Source: Anaspis maculata
Lineage: Eukaryota > Arthropoda > Insecta > Coleoptera > Scraptiidae
DNA: 64,000 nt
Assembly (NCBI GenBank): GCA_949128115.1
Contig: OX421963.1
Span: forward strand, 35,819,979 to 35,883,978
Reading direction: 5' to 3'
The notes under the pieces are model-generated. The model worked only from the letters and a program-made list of their open reading frames with translations, was not told the DNA's origin and ran no database searches. Positions 24,701-36,600 of the stretch are shown in pieces (within the stretch, counting starts at the first letter, position 1; each line of letters begins with the position of its first letter). The position numbers and the translations under genes were made by a program.

Positions 24701-27700
24701 TCAAGTAAGGGTGAGAGCCCCAATATATTGTATTTTTTGTAAAAAAAACGACACAAATTTTGTTCAAACAGCTTTTAAGAACAAACCTCTCAATTGATAA
24801 TGGTGAAACTTGGTAGGCTACCTCAAAGTACATCAAGGTTCATAATGCGTAACATATTTTACCATTCCAGATGTTGCAAATGCCATCATGGGCACTAAAA
24901 CTTTGAAGAGTCAAAAAATACGTGAATGACAATTCTTTCCCGCTGAAGAGGTCACTAAATTATGATGAGGAGGTTGTTTTTGCGATGCAATGATCTCATG
25001 TTACCATTATTATAATAACCAATCACTTTTTCAACGATGCCTCACAAGGCAGATTCAAGATGGTGCTCAAGAGAAAAAAAAAGTTGACAATCTTATTTCT
25101 GGAAATAGTTGGCTTAGAAATTGGCTACCCAGCTCATATCATTCCTAACATTACTTTCTGTAGAAATACCAAGTATTGTGTCAATATCTCGAAGAATTAC
25201 TTATTTATGGGAAAAAGAGTGTTCTTGTTTTTTTATCTTGTTTTCCCCTACATTTCAAAGACGATTCAAGGTAATCAAGAACAGTTTGCTGTGACTTCAT
25301 GAGCATAAAATAGTCAATGTATGTGGTGAGTTACACGTCTCCACATGTTTCGGTTAATTAAATATAATTTTTCAACTTTTTTTTTCTGTATCACCCTGTA
25401 TACGCCGCCGGCATGGATGGCGCTGATGGCTACCTTTCTGGATCGGAAGAGTACGATGCAAGGAACATTTCCACCGAGTGGCATCTTCTCATCAAAAAAT
25501 GCAAGGTACTTCCAACTAGCATCCGGACTAATAACAATATATTATAATTGATGCTACTATGGACCAAGGCGTAGGTAATATACATTTTTCAAGCTATTCA
25601 AGTCAAGACAATTTCTGAGTTGATAAAGGGCATAATATGTACTGTTGAGCCGCCCGTCAGGCCCGCATCTATCTCAATGCCCAAATACTTAACACTAGGT
25701 GAGACTTTCAGCGTATTGCCATCGTCGCAGTGACAAGTTAGAGTTTGAAGTAGGTTTTTCCTGTTGTAATAATTTACGCACACAGTTTTTTCAACGTTCA
25801 TTAATAACCGATAGCTTTGGGTCCATTTCTTAAACTGATTATATGCTAGTGAAATCAATGAGTAGAGTTCTTCTTGACTTTTTGCTGTTACATAAATAGT
25901 AGTGTCATCCGCGTACATTATCACTTTTCCTATGTTTACAAAATAAGATGGTAGATCCTGCACCACGCCAATGAACGCCGAAGAAAAAAAAGAATTGAAT
26001 AGTCTTCTAGAGGGATAGGAAAAAGGATTGAAAGATCTTCTACAAGAACAGCGTTTAAAAGAAGAATCTAGAAGAAGAAGAAGAAGAAGAAGAAGAACTG
26101 AATAATCTTCTAGAAGAGCAAGAACAGGAATTGAGAAACCTGCTAGAAGAACATGAAAGGAAACGCCTGGAGGAAAGAGAAGAAATTCTAGCCGTTGTAG
26201 AACAACCAAAGCGGTATTTCGACGGCAGCGTGAGCAAGCTAGAAAAAGAAGCGGAAGGGGTGAAGGCCAACATGACGAAGCTGGAGGGCTGGAGCAACAG
26301 ATCGAGAAAACCGCCACCAGTGCTGCTGGCTGCGATGGTCAGTTCAGCGAGTGTCCATCGTGTGAAGCTCCCGAACTTCGATGGGAAAAGTCCATGGACT
26401 ACCTATAAGGGGCAGTTTGATGCCAAGTTGACCAGGATCCTGGAGCTCCGATATGGGGAAATCATGTGCGGCATATCCATCAAACCCAGCTGAAAGCTAG
26501 GACACAAAAGAGCGGAGAAGGCCTTCAGGAATTTAAATCCAAAGTCCTGAGGCTGGTTCATCTAGCTTATCCAGCGCATCCAGCGGATGTCTTGGAAGAC
26601 ATCGCAAAAGAAACTTTCATGGGCGGACTAAGAGATCTGCGTCAGATGGTCATAGTCAGCAATCCAGCCAACATCAGCGACGCACTCATCCAAGCTATTC
26701 GCATCGAGGCAGCCAAAAATGTCTTAGAAAAGTGAACTTTGGCGAATCCGGAGCATCACATACTTTCGAGAAATCTGTGAAGGAGATGTTTGAGGAACTC
26801 CTCAGCTATGTCTCGGAGCAGACCCCGCGAGCCAAGATCTGGAAGAAGACCGCGTTGCTTCGGCTGTGAAAGGCCAGGACATCTGCGTCGGGACTGCAGG
26901 CAATGGTAGAGTTCAACAGACCGTTCCATTGTGGAACCGAAAACTGCTGATCGAGAAAGACACCAACAGAGAGAAAGCAATCCTAGAGGCGGAAGACCGC
27001 GTTGCTTCAATTGTGGGAAGGATGGCCATCTGTAGCGTGATTGCTGGCAACGGTACCGTTCAGCAGACCGTTCCATGCTGAACCGGGGATCTGCTGATCG
27101 AGGAAGTCATTTTCGTCCTGTGGAAGAGTCTAGAAATATCGCGTGTCTACCAGATTGCATGGGAATCGTCGCTCGTAGCACTATTTTAAGTTTATCTACA
27201 CAAGATTCAAGCAGAATTGGTTGAACGGTTTATGAGTCATTCAAATAAAAAATACTGTTCTCTCCTTTAACTGCGACGGCCTAGATCTCCGTTAATATGC
27301 ATTATTGATATGTATATTCAATTTTTTACGTCTCTCAAAATTATAAACCAGTTGTTGATACTTTGTCCGTTTGTCAAAAAATATCTCAGCAATCCTTTCG
27401 AAACTTGCCCAGTGTTTTAGGACCATTTGGCTTCTAAGAAAATTTGGGGTAATCCGAACGGAAACAAGGTGGACAAACATTCAATGGAATCCTATCAAAA
27501 TCTCTATATCTCTTTATCTTAATTTTTGGGGGAAGAATATTGATACCCCGCGTATACAGCCTTGAAAAAAAAATCGAAAAAAAATCTTCCCCACGTGCTA
27601 CGTGCTACGTGCACTCGTGCTCTTTCTCAACTAAACTTGCATTGGTGAAGATTTGTCAAAAACTATAGATGCAATTTCATTGCACGAGTTATATTTTATC

Positions 27701-30700
27701 AGAAAATTTCATGAATCAAAAAATCTTTCACGCCTATGCTATGGCATTGTCAACTAGTCACTTTAGTCATTGTTGTCAGGGAATGACTACCTACGACCAA
27801 AGAATTAACACGGGGTTGTAAGGTTCCTTGGGTGATGCATCTACTATACAGACGAATTTGTGGAAAAATTGGCCTACATTGGCAAGCCGTTGCAGCACAG
27901 GACTCTGTTTTTGTGGTCCAAGGAATTATATCGGCGATATACAGGTGGTCCAGGTTATAGTAGCAATAATTCACCATTCGATGGTCCATCGAAAACTAGG
28001 TCGACATGCATAATTTAATTTTTTTCTAAAACGCTTCCTAAGAGAGATACAGCCCTTCAAAGTTCAGTTTTTAAAATCTTCTTTTTGCAATAACTCTCAA
28101 GTCATCTAAGCGATTTTGACCAAATTTGATACAAATACTTACAAAATTAATACCCATCACTTGACGTAGATAACTTTGGTCAAAATTGTCCAGTGGCGTA
28201 GATACGGGGAGATTGTTCAACTTCTCCCACCCCATTTCTTACGCCACTGGATATTTTTGGAAAATTATCATTTTTTTAATTTCTTGTTCAATTTAGAAAA
28301 AAAAGTTACTCTTGTAAAATTTTGATTAGAGGCTTCGTTTCCGAGAAATTTGGGTTTGAAACTTTGAAAAACGCCTCGAAATCGCGACTTTCAAAGGCCT
28401 AAAAATTAAAATCCAAGAAAACTCATGATTCCTCAACTGGAATGAGTTTTCTAGGTCGTTTAAGTTGATTTGCTGCTATTTTTTGCTAAGAAACGAGACG
28501 TTTTCAGAGGAAAACAATTTGAGCTCTGGAAAGTGGCGATTTCGAGATGTTTTCCAAAGTTTTAAACCCAAATATCTCGAAAATCAAGCCTCTAATCAAA
28601 ATTTTACAAGGAACTTTTTTTCCTAAATTGAACAAGGAATTCAAAAAAAGTATAATTTTTTCAAAATATCCAGTGGCGTAGGAAATGGGGTGGGAGAAGT
28701 TGAATAATCTCCCCGTATCTACGCCACTGGACAATTTTGACAAAAGTTATCTATGTCAAGTGATGAGTATCTATTGTATGAGTACTTGTACCAAATTTGG
28801 TTGAAATCGCTTCGATGACCTGAGAGTTATTGCAAAAGTAAGATTTTCAAAACCGAACTTTAAAGGGCTGTATCTCTCTTAGGAAGCGTTTTGGCGAAAA
28901 ATAAAATTATGCGTGTCAACCTAGTTTTCGATGGACAATCGAATGGTGAATTATTGTTACTATAATTTGGACCACCCTGTATATTCGCAATTGGTGCTTC
29001 CCAAGAAGAGTGAAGGAGGTCCTGAGGTGCACGATGGCACTACTGTATGACATATTTGATTTTATGTCTGCTGTTAGTCTTAGTATAGAAACACAAAAAA
29101 AAATTCTCGATTCATGCACTAGTGCAAATCATCGAAAATTATCGCAAAATGCGCTTGTGCAAATTATCGCCTAATTCAAATCTGATTGGTTCAAACAACA
29201 ATAGAAATCGGTCACTTCCATTGTTAGAATGTCAGATTTGACTGATGAATGAAATTTTCTTTATTACTCTTGTTGGTGGTCGAAAGTATTTTTAATCAAA
29301 TCTATTTCATTGGCAAGTAGCCATTGCTGCCGACATTTTGTTGAACGAGAGCCTTAAAGTGAAGGTAACTTGCTTTCGAACAACCCTTTCATTATGAACA
29401 CTTCAAAATGTTTCTTGCTTAGCTGAGTCAACAATGGTAGGTGAAGGAGCCCAAATATACAAATGCATATTTTCGGATATAATTCAGCACTATTCCCCAG
29501 CTGCAAATGCCCGTAACCAACGTTGCAAAAATCAGAGCAATCAGTGCCACAAATAAGTAATTATTTCAATTTCCATAACCCGAGCTAGAAGAATTTTCAG
29601 GCGAGAAATGGCTGTAAATTTTCTTTCTGGATCAATTTTTTTCACATTTCAACTCGTCGGGTCTGTTAGTTATATTTTCGTAAGAAGAATCTCACCGAAA
29701 AAAAATTATCCCTAAATAAATATTACTTATAGCGTAACGTGTAACACCCTGTATCCTGTATCCTGTATAACGACTCGAATTTGTGACGGCAAATTTTCAC
29801 TGGAGGTTAAACCACCACCACCTGTGGTTTCATTGTTCCAGCTTCCATCAGCCACTTGCTGGCTTGGTAACCATAGTTTAAGGGATAATATTACGTGTAG
29901 CTCGATATCCAGCAGCAAATTGCGATTTAATGGATCCTTACGTCTTTCCTGCAGTGGACGTGAGTGTGTTTTATTACACTGGCACGCCTGAGTGGTTCCG
30001 CATTCCGAGTGGATGTTGTTATTTTTAATGCGCCCTTATATTAGTACAAGAAAGATAGATTTCAACCTCGGAATAAATATGGACGTCGTGAAAATTTGAT
30101 ATTCTGTTCAGAATTGAGTGCTATACAACATATCCAAAATCGCCAAAAATCGCACCCGGGGGTTTTGAGTTATTGGAGGGGGGGGGTGAAAAATTGTAAC
30201 TTAAAATGGAGGGGATGGAGCCCGTCAATCAACTGGAAGCAAATACGTTATGATTCGACACATCATATCCCGTTGATACCATTTTGGCACAAAAAGTGTC
30301 GATTACTGTTGAGGGGGGTCGTGGGAGGGGCGAAGCTCTGCTAGGTGGTCCATTTTGTTTTTCTGGCCATGTAGAACCGATCACGACAAGTTTGGTATCT
30401 TTTCCGACTAAATTCAATCTCCTGAACTCGAATCCAATGTGTAAAGGACCCCGCACGATTCTTATGGAAAATGGCTCCCGGTTAAATTCTCTGAATTTTT
30501 GATATGTTGTAGCTCATGAGATACTAATCGAATACCGTGAACCCCAAACTCAAATAATGGACAGTTTTTTACCCACAGGGGGTTGAAGTTAGAGGTTTTG
30601 ACGGCTTCAAAATGATATTATGACGTTAATAAAAGCTTTTTATTTGGTTTCTCTTCAAGTTGTGTTTCATGCTAAATATATTTATTTGACAGAAAAATAT

Positions 30701-33649
30701 CAACCCCCTCCTCCACCCCCAACCCCTATCTACCATCATAACATTCGAGATTACTCCCAAAAGCCATGCGGATGGCTTCTGTGATTTAAATCATGAATTT
30801 TGACATAAAAATTATTTTCCACCCCTAATGTTGGGGTGCCGATTTTCCAATTTTCCTCGGTTAATTTGGCTGAATTTTTGCTATTGTGTACTTCTAATTC
30901 TGCTGAACAAAAAGTCTCCATACCAAAACTTATTCCTATGAACAGTTTTTGTTCTGCAGGGGACTGAAGTTCAATATTTATGATCTCAAATCTTCAACTT
31001 CAGTCCCCTGTAGAACAAAAACTGTCCATAGGAATAAGTTTTGGCATGAGAACTTTTTGTTCAGCAGAATTAGAAGTACACAATACCAAAAATTCAGCCA
31101 AATTAACCGATGAAAATTGGAAAATCGGCACCCCAACATTAGGGGTGGAAAATAATTTTTATGTCAAAATTCATAATTTAAATCACAGAAGCCATCTGCA
31201 TGGCTTTTGAGAGTAATCTCGAATTTTGTGATGGTAGATAGGGGATGGGGGTGGAGGAGGGGGTTGATATTCTTCTGTCAAATAAATACATTTAGCATGA
31301 AACACATCTTGAAGAGAAACCAAATAGAAAGCTTTTATTTATGTCAGAATATCATTTTTAAGCCGTCAAAACCTCCAACTTCAACCCCCTGTGGGTAAAA
31401 AACTGTTCATTATTTGAGTTTGGGGTTCACAGTATTTGATTAGTATCTCATGAGCTACAACATATCAAAAATTCAGAGAATTTAACCGGGAGCCATTTTC
31501 CATAAGAATCGTGCGGGGTCCTTTGGATGAAAACAAGTTTGAACAAGTTGACTTGAAAAAACTTGTTTTTTCTTTGACAATTTTGAAGAATTTTTTTTTC
31601 ACTGTTAGAGGTTTTCATCTTCCAAAAATTTTCAGGGGTCATTGGATTGAAGTCTATTCTTCACGAAAATCATCCACTTGATGTATAATTTTGATTCTCG
31701 AGATCAAAAAATCGATTTGAACCTGAGCCGGCTTGGCGCGTCGTCTACTCCTGACCAGAACACTAGAGCATGCACCTTTCAATGAAAATAGCTCAAACTT
31801 CCGAAGAGATAACAACTCATCTTTGAAAATTTTCTTGTATGTGCAGAATTGAATTCTCTATAACATAAACAAAATCGTCATGAATCGCACTGCAGGATTT
31901 TGAGTTATTTGAGGAGAAGGATAACATTTTCCCAAGATTCGTGCTCTATGAACTGTTACCCCTCCCCTCAAATAACTCAAAACCCTGCAGTGCGATTCAC
32001 GACGGTTTTGTTCATGTTATAGGGAATTCAATTGACCTTTCCAATTTTAGGAGATAGAAAGTACATGGTTTTTCGAGGTCACCTTTGACGTTTTGACGTT
32101 TATGACGTTTGGACGTTTCGTTTCTGACTTTTGCGGGAATTTTGAATCGGTTAGCTATACTGTTCCCATTATCATGTGGGGAAAGTCACTAGAGCCCATA
32201 AGGGAGTTTTTAATGGACGAAGTAATAGAGTTTTCTCGTAGTAAGATGCACGTGTCTGGTGCAGCGTGATCCCTGGTGGTGCTGGTGCAGCCACACTTCC
32301 ATCAAGTTTGGGTCTTTCGTGAACCGGTGCATGGTTATGCCAGGTGTATTCGTCTTATTCTCGCACTCGCATAGAGCGACACAACACCCTTGAACCATTT
32401 CTGTAAGTATCTTCTCAGTTTTTCACTACATATAACACACTTATTGGTAAGAACGAGGGTAAGAACAAGTGAAATCATGAAATCCATGCTGAAATCAAAT
32501 AAATACACGACAGAGCGCTTGTCAGATTCGAAAAATTTCCCATTGTCAGAAACGAAATGTCATCTCAAGAAACATAGGACGCTTTCCAATAACTGCGACA
32601 AGACGGATACACAATGTCAAAGTGCACTTGCCAGCTCAATTCTAAACTCAGCCTCGCCAATGTTTCGATTGTGTCGACATGTGGTGCTATTACTGCTATT
32701 GGAACGCTAGCTGTGTCAAATTGTGTCGAATTGTGTCCTTATACGCCTTATTGGGAAGCGCCCAATGACCTCGATTAACCGTATCTTATACGCATGACGT
32801 CACAGAAAAGAGAGACAACGGAAAATTGGAGACCTCAATTCTGCACAGATAATCAAATTTTCAAAAATGAGTTGTTATCTCTTCGAAAGTTTGAGCTATT
32901 TTCATTTCAAGGTGCATGCTGTAGTGTTCTGGTCAGTAGTAGACAACGCGCCGAGCCGGCTCAGGTTCAAATCGATTTTTTGAACTCGAGAAACAAAATT
33001 ATACATTGAGTGGATGATTTTCGTGAAGAATACACTTTTATCAAATGACCCCTGAAAATTTTTCAAAGATGAACACCTCTAACAGTAATAAAGAAATTCG
33101 TCAAAATTGTCAAAGAAAAAACAAGTTTTTCCAAGTTAACTTGTTCAAACTTGTTTTCATCCAAATTTACAGATCGGATTCAAGTTCAGAAGATTGAATT
33201 TAGTCGGAAAAGATACCAAACTTGTTGTGATCGGTTCTACATGGCCAGAAAAACAAAATGGACCACCTAGCAGAGCTTCGCTCCCCCACGACCCCCCTTC
33301 AACAGTAATTGACACTTTTTGTGTCAAAATGGTATCAACGGGATATGATGCGTCGAATCATAACGTATTTGCTTCCAATGGATTGACGAGTTTTATCCCC
33401 TCCATTTTAAGTTGCAATTTTTCACCCCCCCCCTCCAATAACTCAAAACCCCCGGGTGCGATTTTTGGCGATTTTGGATATGTTGTAGAGCACTCAATTC
33501 TGAACAGAATATCAAATTTTTAGGACGTCCATATTTTTTCCGAGGTTTTGCAGATTTTTTTACTATTTTTCCTGTACTATATTTGTTATTCGTTACGTAG
33601 TACGCTGCTGAGGCCGTTCAAAGCAAAATATACCTGGCATTTTTCCTTT

Positions 33650-33682
<33 letters not shown>

Positions 33683-36600
33683 TGGCATTTCTTCAATTAT
33701 TTTGTAAGTGGATGACTGTGACAAAGGACCCCGCACGATTCTTATGGAAAATGGCTCCCGGTTAAATTCTCTGAATTTTTGATATGTTGTAGCTCATGAG
33801 ATACTAATCAAATACCGTGAACCCTAAACTCAAATAATGGACAGTTTTTTACCCACAGGAGGTTGAAGTTGGAGGTTTTGACGGCTCCAAAATGATATTA
33901 TGACGTTAATAAAAGCTTTTTATTTGGTTTCTCTTCAAGTTGTGTTTCATGCTGAATGTATTTATTTGACAGAAAAATATCAACCCCCTCCTCCACCCCC
34001 AACCCCTATCTTGAAATTTCAAGGCACCCTGTAGCGTAGGAAGCGAGTGTGTTGAAAATATAATTATATTTTTCTGAATCAGTACGACTAGTACGGCTTT
34101 CAGCAATCGTAAAAGTTTGTTGGATTGAAATTAAACGCTCTAGATTCAATTCAACGTTAAACTTGCCTGTTCAACATCAACACAGCAGTTATCAGACGTT
34201 CATGTCCTTTGATCACCTTCAACCGATCTACTGATCAGACCTCACTCATACACATCTAACGATCTCTTTCCTCGTGACCACCATGTTCACCATCAGTCGT
34301 TCCGTCCGATGAATCAACTTCACTGCGCCCTTGGCCCAACGGAGCCAATGAAGCGTCGTGATGTTCGCTTGACATAGTTTTTTGACAGTGATTCTACTCA
34401 CAGATTCTGAAGGCAGTAGGCACTCGACATGTATTCATTTCCACTTTCACATCACGGACATTTTCGTGCACGTTCGACCGCCAAATTTAATTGAATGCTT
34501 TACTCCTTGTCGGCTCTTTTACTTATCAGTGTAAGTCTCAACTTTTTATTCAGAAAGTTTACAAAAGTTACGAAAGTTACATCAGTAAAATGAGCAATCC
34601 TACACGCCAGACCGACCAAGCACCACCATCGAAACCCAACAGACACGTGTTCCGACCTATTTGGGTTTCATCAGTGTTGGCGCTGCACGGGAGTCTCACT
34701 CGTGAGTACTCTGTTGAGAATTGATATATATTGGATTCCGAGACGCCAGACCATCGAGCATCCGTCTCGTATGCCCCAATACTGATGAGACCCAAATAGG
34801 TCGAAGCACGTGTCTGTTGGGTTTCGATGGTAGTGCTCGGTCGGTATGGCGTATAGGATTTCTCATTTCCATTATCAATGAAACTTTGCTTGACTGAAAG
34901 CGTGGACCTTTACATTTACGTCAGCAAATGTGAAGGGGATATAAATACAGAGTCCCACATATCCAATGAACAGATCTCTTGGAGGTTTTTCTTTTGGAGT
35001 ATTTGACTTACAGCGATTGCCCATCAAAAAGTGTGCAGCTGTTGACAACAGTGGAATTTACCGTGAAAACGTAATTCTATTGTTTTGAGCTTCAATGACT
35101 CTGCTCATCGCAGCATTTATACCTTTGGCATTATTTTATAAGTTGGGGAGTCAAAAGAAGACGACAGATATAAGGTCCAAAAGACCGAATTGGTCTAAGA
35201 ATGGTAGTTGCCGAGATCAGGCATTCTAGGGCTGTAGTCCTGTCATCTCCAATCTTACCTACTTAATCTAAGCTTATCCTTAACATCTTATAGAAGCTAT
35301 TTGAAGGCGACTGTCGACTATAATTCGCCTCCTCGATCTTTTGGTTAATTTGAGTTGCTAAAGTACATTTCCTGTGGAAATTTTACCAAACATCCACGAC
35401 ATTTTGGGGTTGCACTTCTTCTGGAACTTTAACTTGGTATATTTACAGCGGACCCTGTATAACTGGATATACATTTTTAGACATATATCCGTGAGTATAT
35501 GTTCCTTTTTTTATTTCAGGCCAGCGTACAGTTCGAAGTGATGTATACCCTCCCGGACGGTTCCTCGGCCTCCTTCACCGGAAGCAACGCGTACGACATG
35601 CTCGATGACGAACAGCAGATGCTCATTGACATCGAGCAGAACATAGCCAACATCGAGCGGAATCTCACCACCACCGTCACAACCGGACCTCAGTCACTTT
35701 GGTCCACCGAAAAGTCCTCCTCGAAAGGCGCCACCCCTGAAAAATCCCCGCTTGGAACAGCCACCGACAGAAAACGAACTTCCACCCTCAGGAACGTCAG
35801 GAACTTGATCCGGTTCGGAAAGCAGCGTCCGCCCAAAGACAGCGACAACGAGGACGAAACGGCCTCGCTGATCCACGCCAGCGATTCGTGCAGGACCTCC
35901 AGACATGTTTCCGATTCGGAGTCTGCGCCGATTTCGAGAACGGGCAGCCAGAGCTCCGTGAGTTCCAACGGCGAAAACGTCATGCTGGCCGCTATGGAGA
36001 AAAGCAGGAAAGTTTCCAAGTGAGTTTCTTTATTTGAAGGAGTGGGACGGGGGGCAGTTAAGTTTATCTTTGGGAGCGAAAGACTTTCAACTGCGAGGGA
36101 ATAAAGTTCCGCATGTTTAAATTTGCGGCCTGCTCGGAACTCTACCTTAAACCGTTTTAAACATTTTCTCCGGTGCCATAAGTCCTAGAGGATAAGAGGA
36201 TTAGGAGGAACTGAGGAAGTGACTTATAGAGCAAGTGGGCGATTTCTGCCAAAGCTAATTATTATTTCTTCATGTATTTAGCCAGGTTAATATTGATTGC
36301 CAATCAGTTACCCCTGCTGGTCTAAGATATTTCTTACTGTGCCTTTCGCCCAGCCAAGTTTACGGCACAAGCCATCTATAAGCTTGTAAAAAATAGTTGA
36401 TGGACCACAGAAACATTGAAAAGGACACCTGTGCATAAAATAACCTTCAAGTAGTCACGTGACGCCATAATGGTACCAGCGAGATTGGAAATCCTGTGGT
36501 TTCTTCGCATATTTTTATTTCTAGTTCTGCTTTTGAATTGTCTCTCGAATAGGGGTTTTATTTGACATACTCATATATGATTATTAGCTAACGCATGCCG

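Larger units (their letters stand above)
22741..25978 (-). mobile_element. 5'-truncated non-LTR retrotransposon inserted in gag
   Basis: Read on the minus strand, the element begins inside the reverse transcriptase domain at about 25978 and ends at 22741 with an AATAAA-containing tail and a short TCTATTA repeat. Its RT is in two pieces separated by a palindromic insertion: the catalytic YADD region at 25598-25978 and the C-terminal region at 22792-23340. Motifs fit the Jockey/CR1 group. 5' truncation and a simple-repeat tail are usual for LINE insertions. Confidence 0.65.
27942..28979. mobile_element. TA-flanked palindromic element with two 61-bp micro-elements
   Basis: A 1038-bp element with ends CAGGTGGTCCAGGTTATAG and its near complement CTATAATTTGGACCACCCTG, TA on both sides. 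The arms of about 450 bp each carry a 61-bp CCAGTGGCGTA block at mirrored positions (28190-28250, 28670-28730). No transposase. It is likely a non-autonomous Tc1/mariner-type element. Confidence 0.85.
30060..33556. repeat. Large composite palindrome, 3.5 kb
   Basis: The left arm starts with CCTCGG and GGACGTCGTGAAAATTTGAT; the right arm ends with the complement near 33530. Arms 30060-30442 plus 31525-32040 match 32817-33556 in reverse complement. A separate 1082-bp palindrome (30443-31524) is inserted in the left arm. A homologous family member lies at 54543-55997. The many ORFs here (30096-30344, 30980-31210, 33194-33523 and others) are frames in repeat arms. Confidence 0.85.

Noticed and set aside
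27119..27180. Block as a true 3' LTR
   Set aside because: It is inverted relative to its partner, so the two cannot be simple direct LTRs.
35690..36019. Minus-strand ORFs of 70 and 109 codons
   Set aside because: Antisense shadows of the GC-rich ferlin linker exon.
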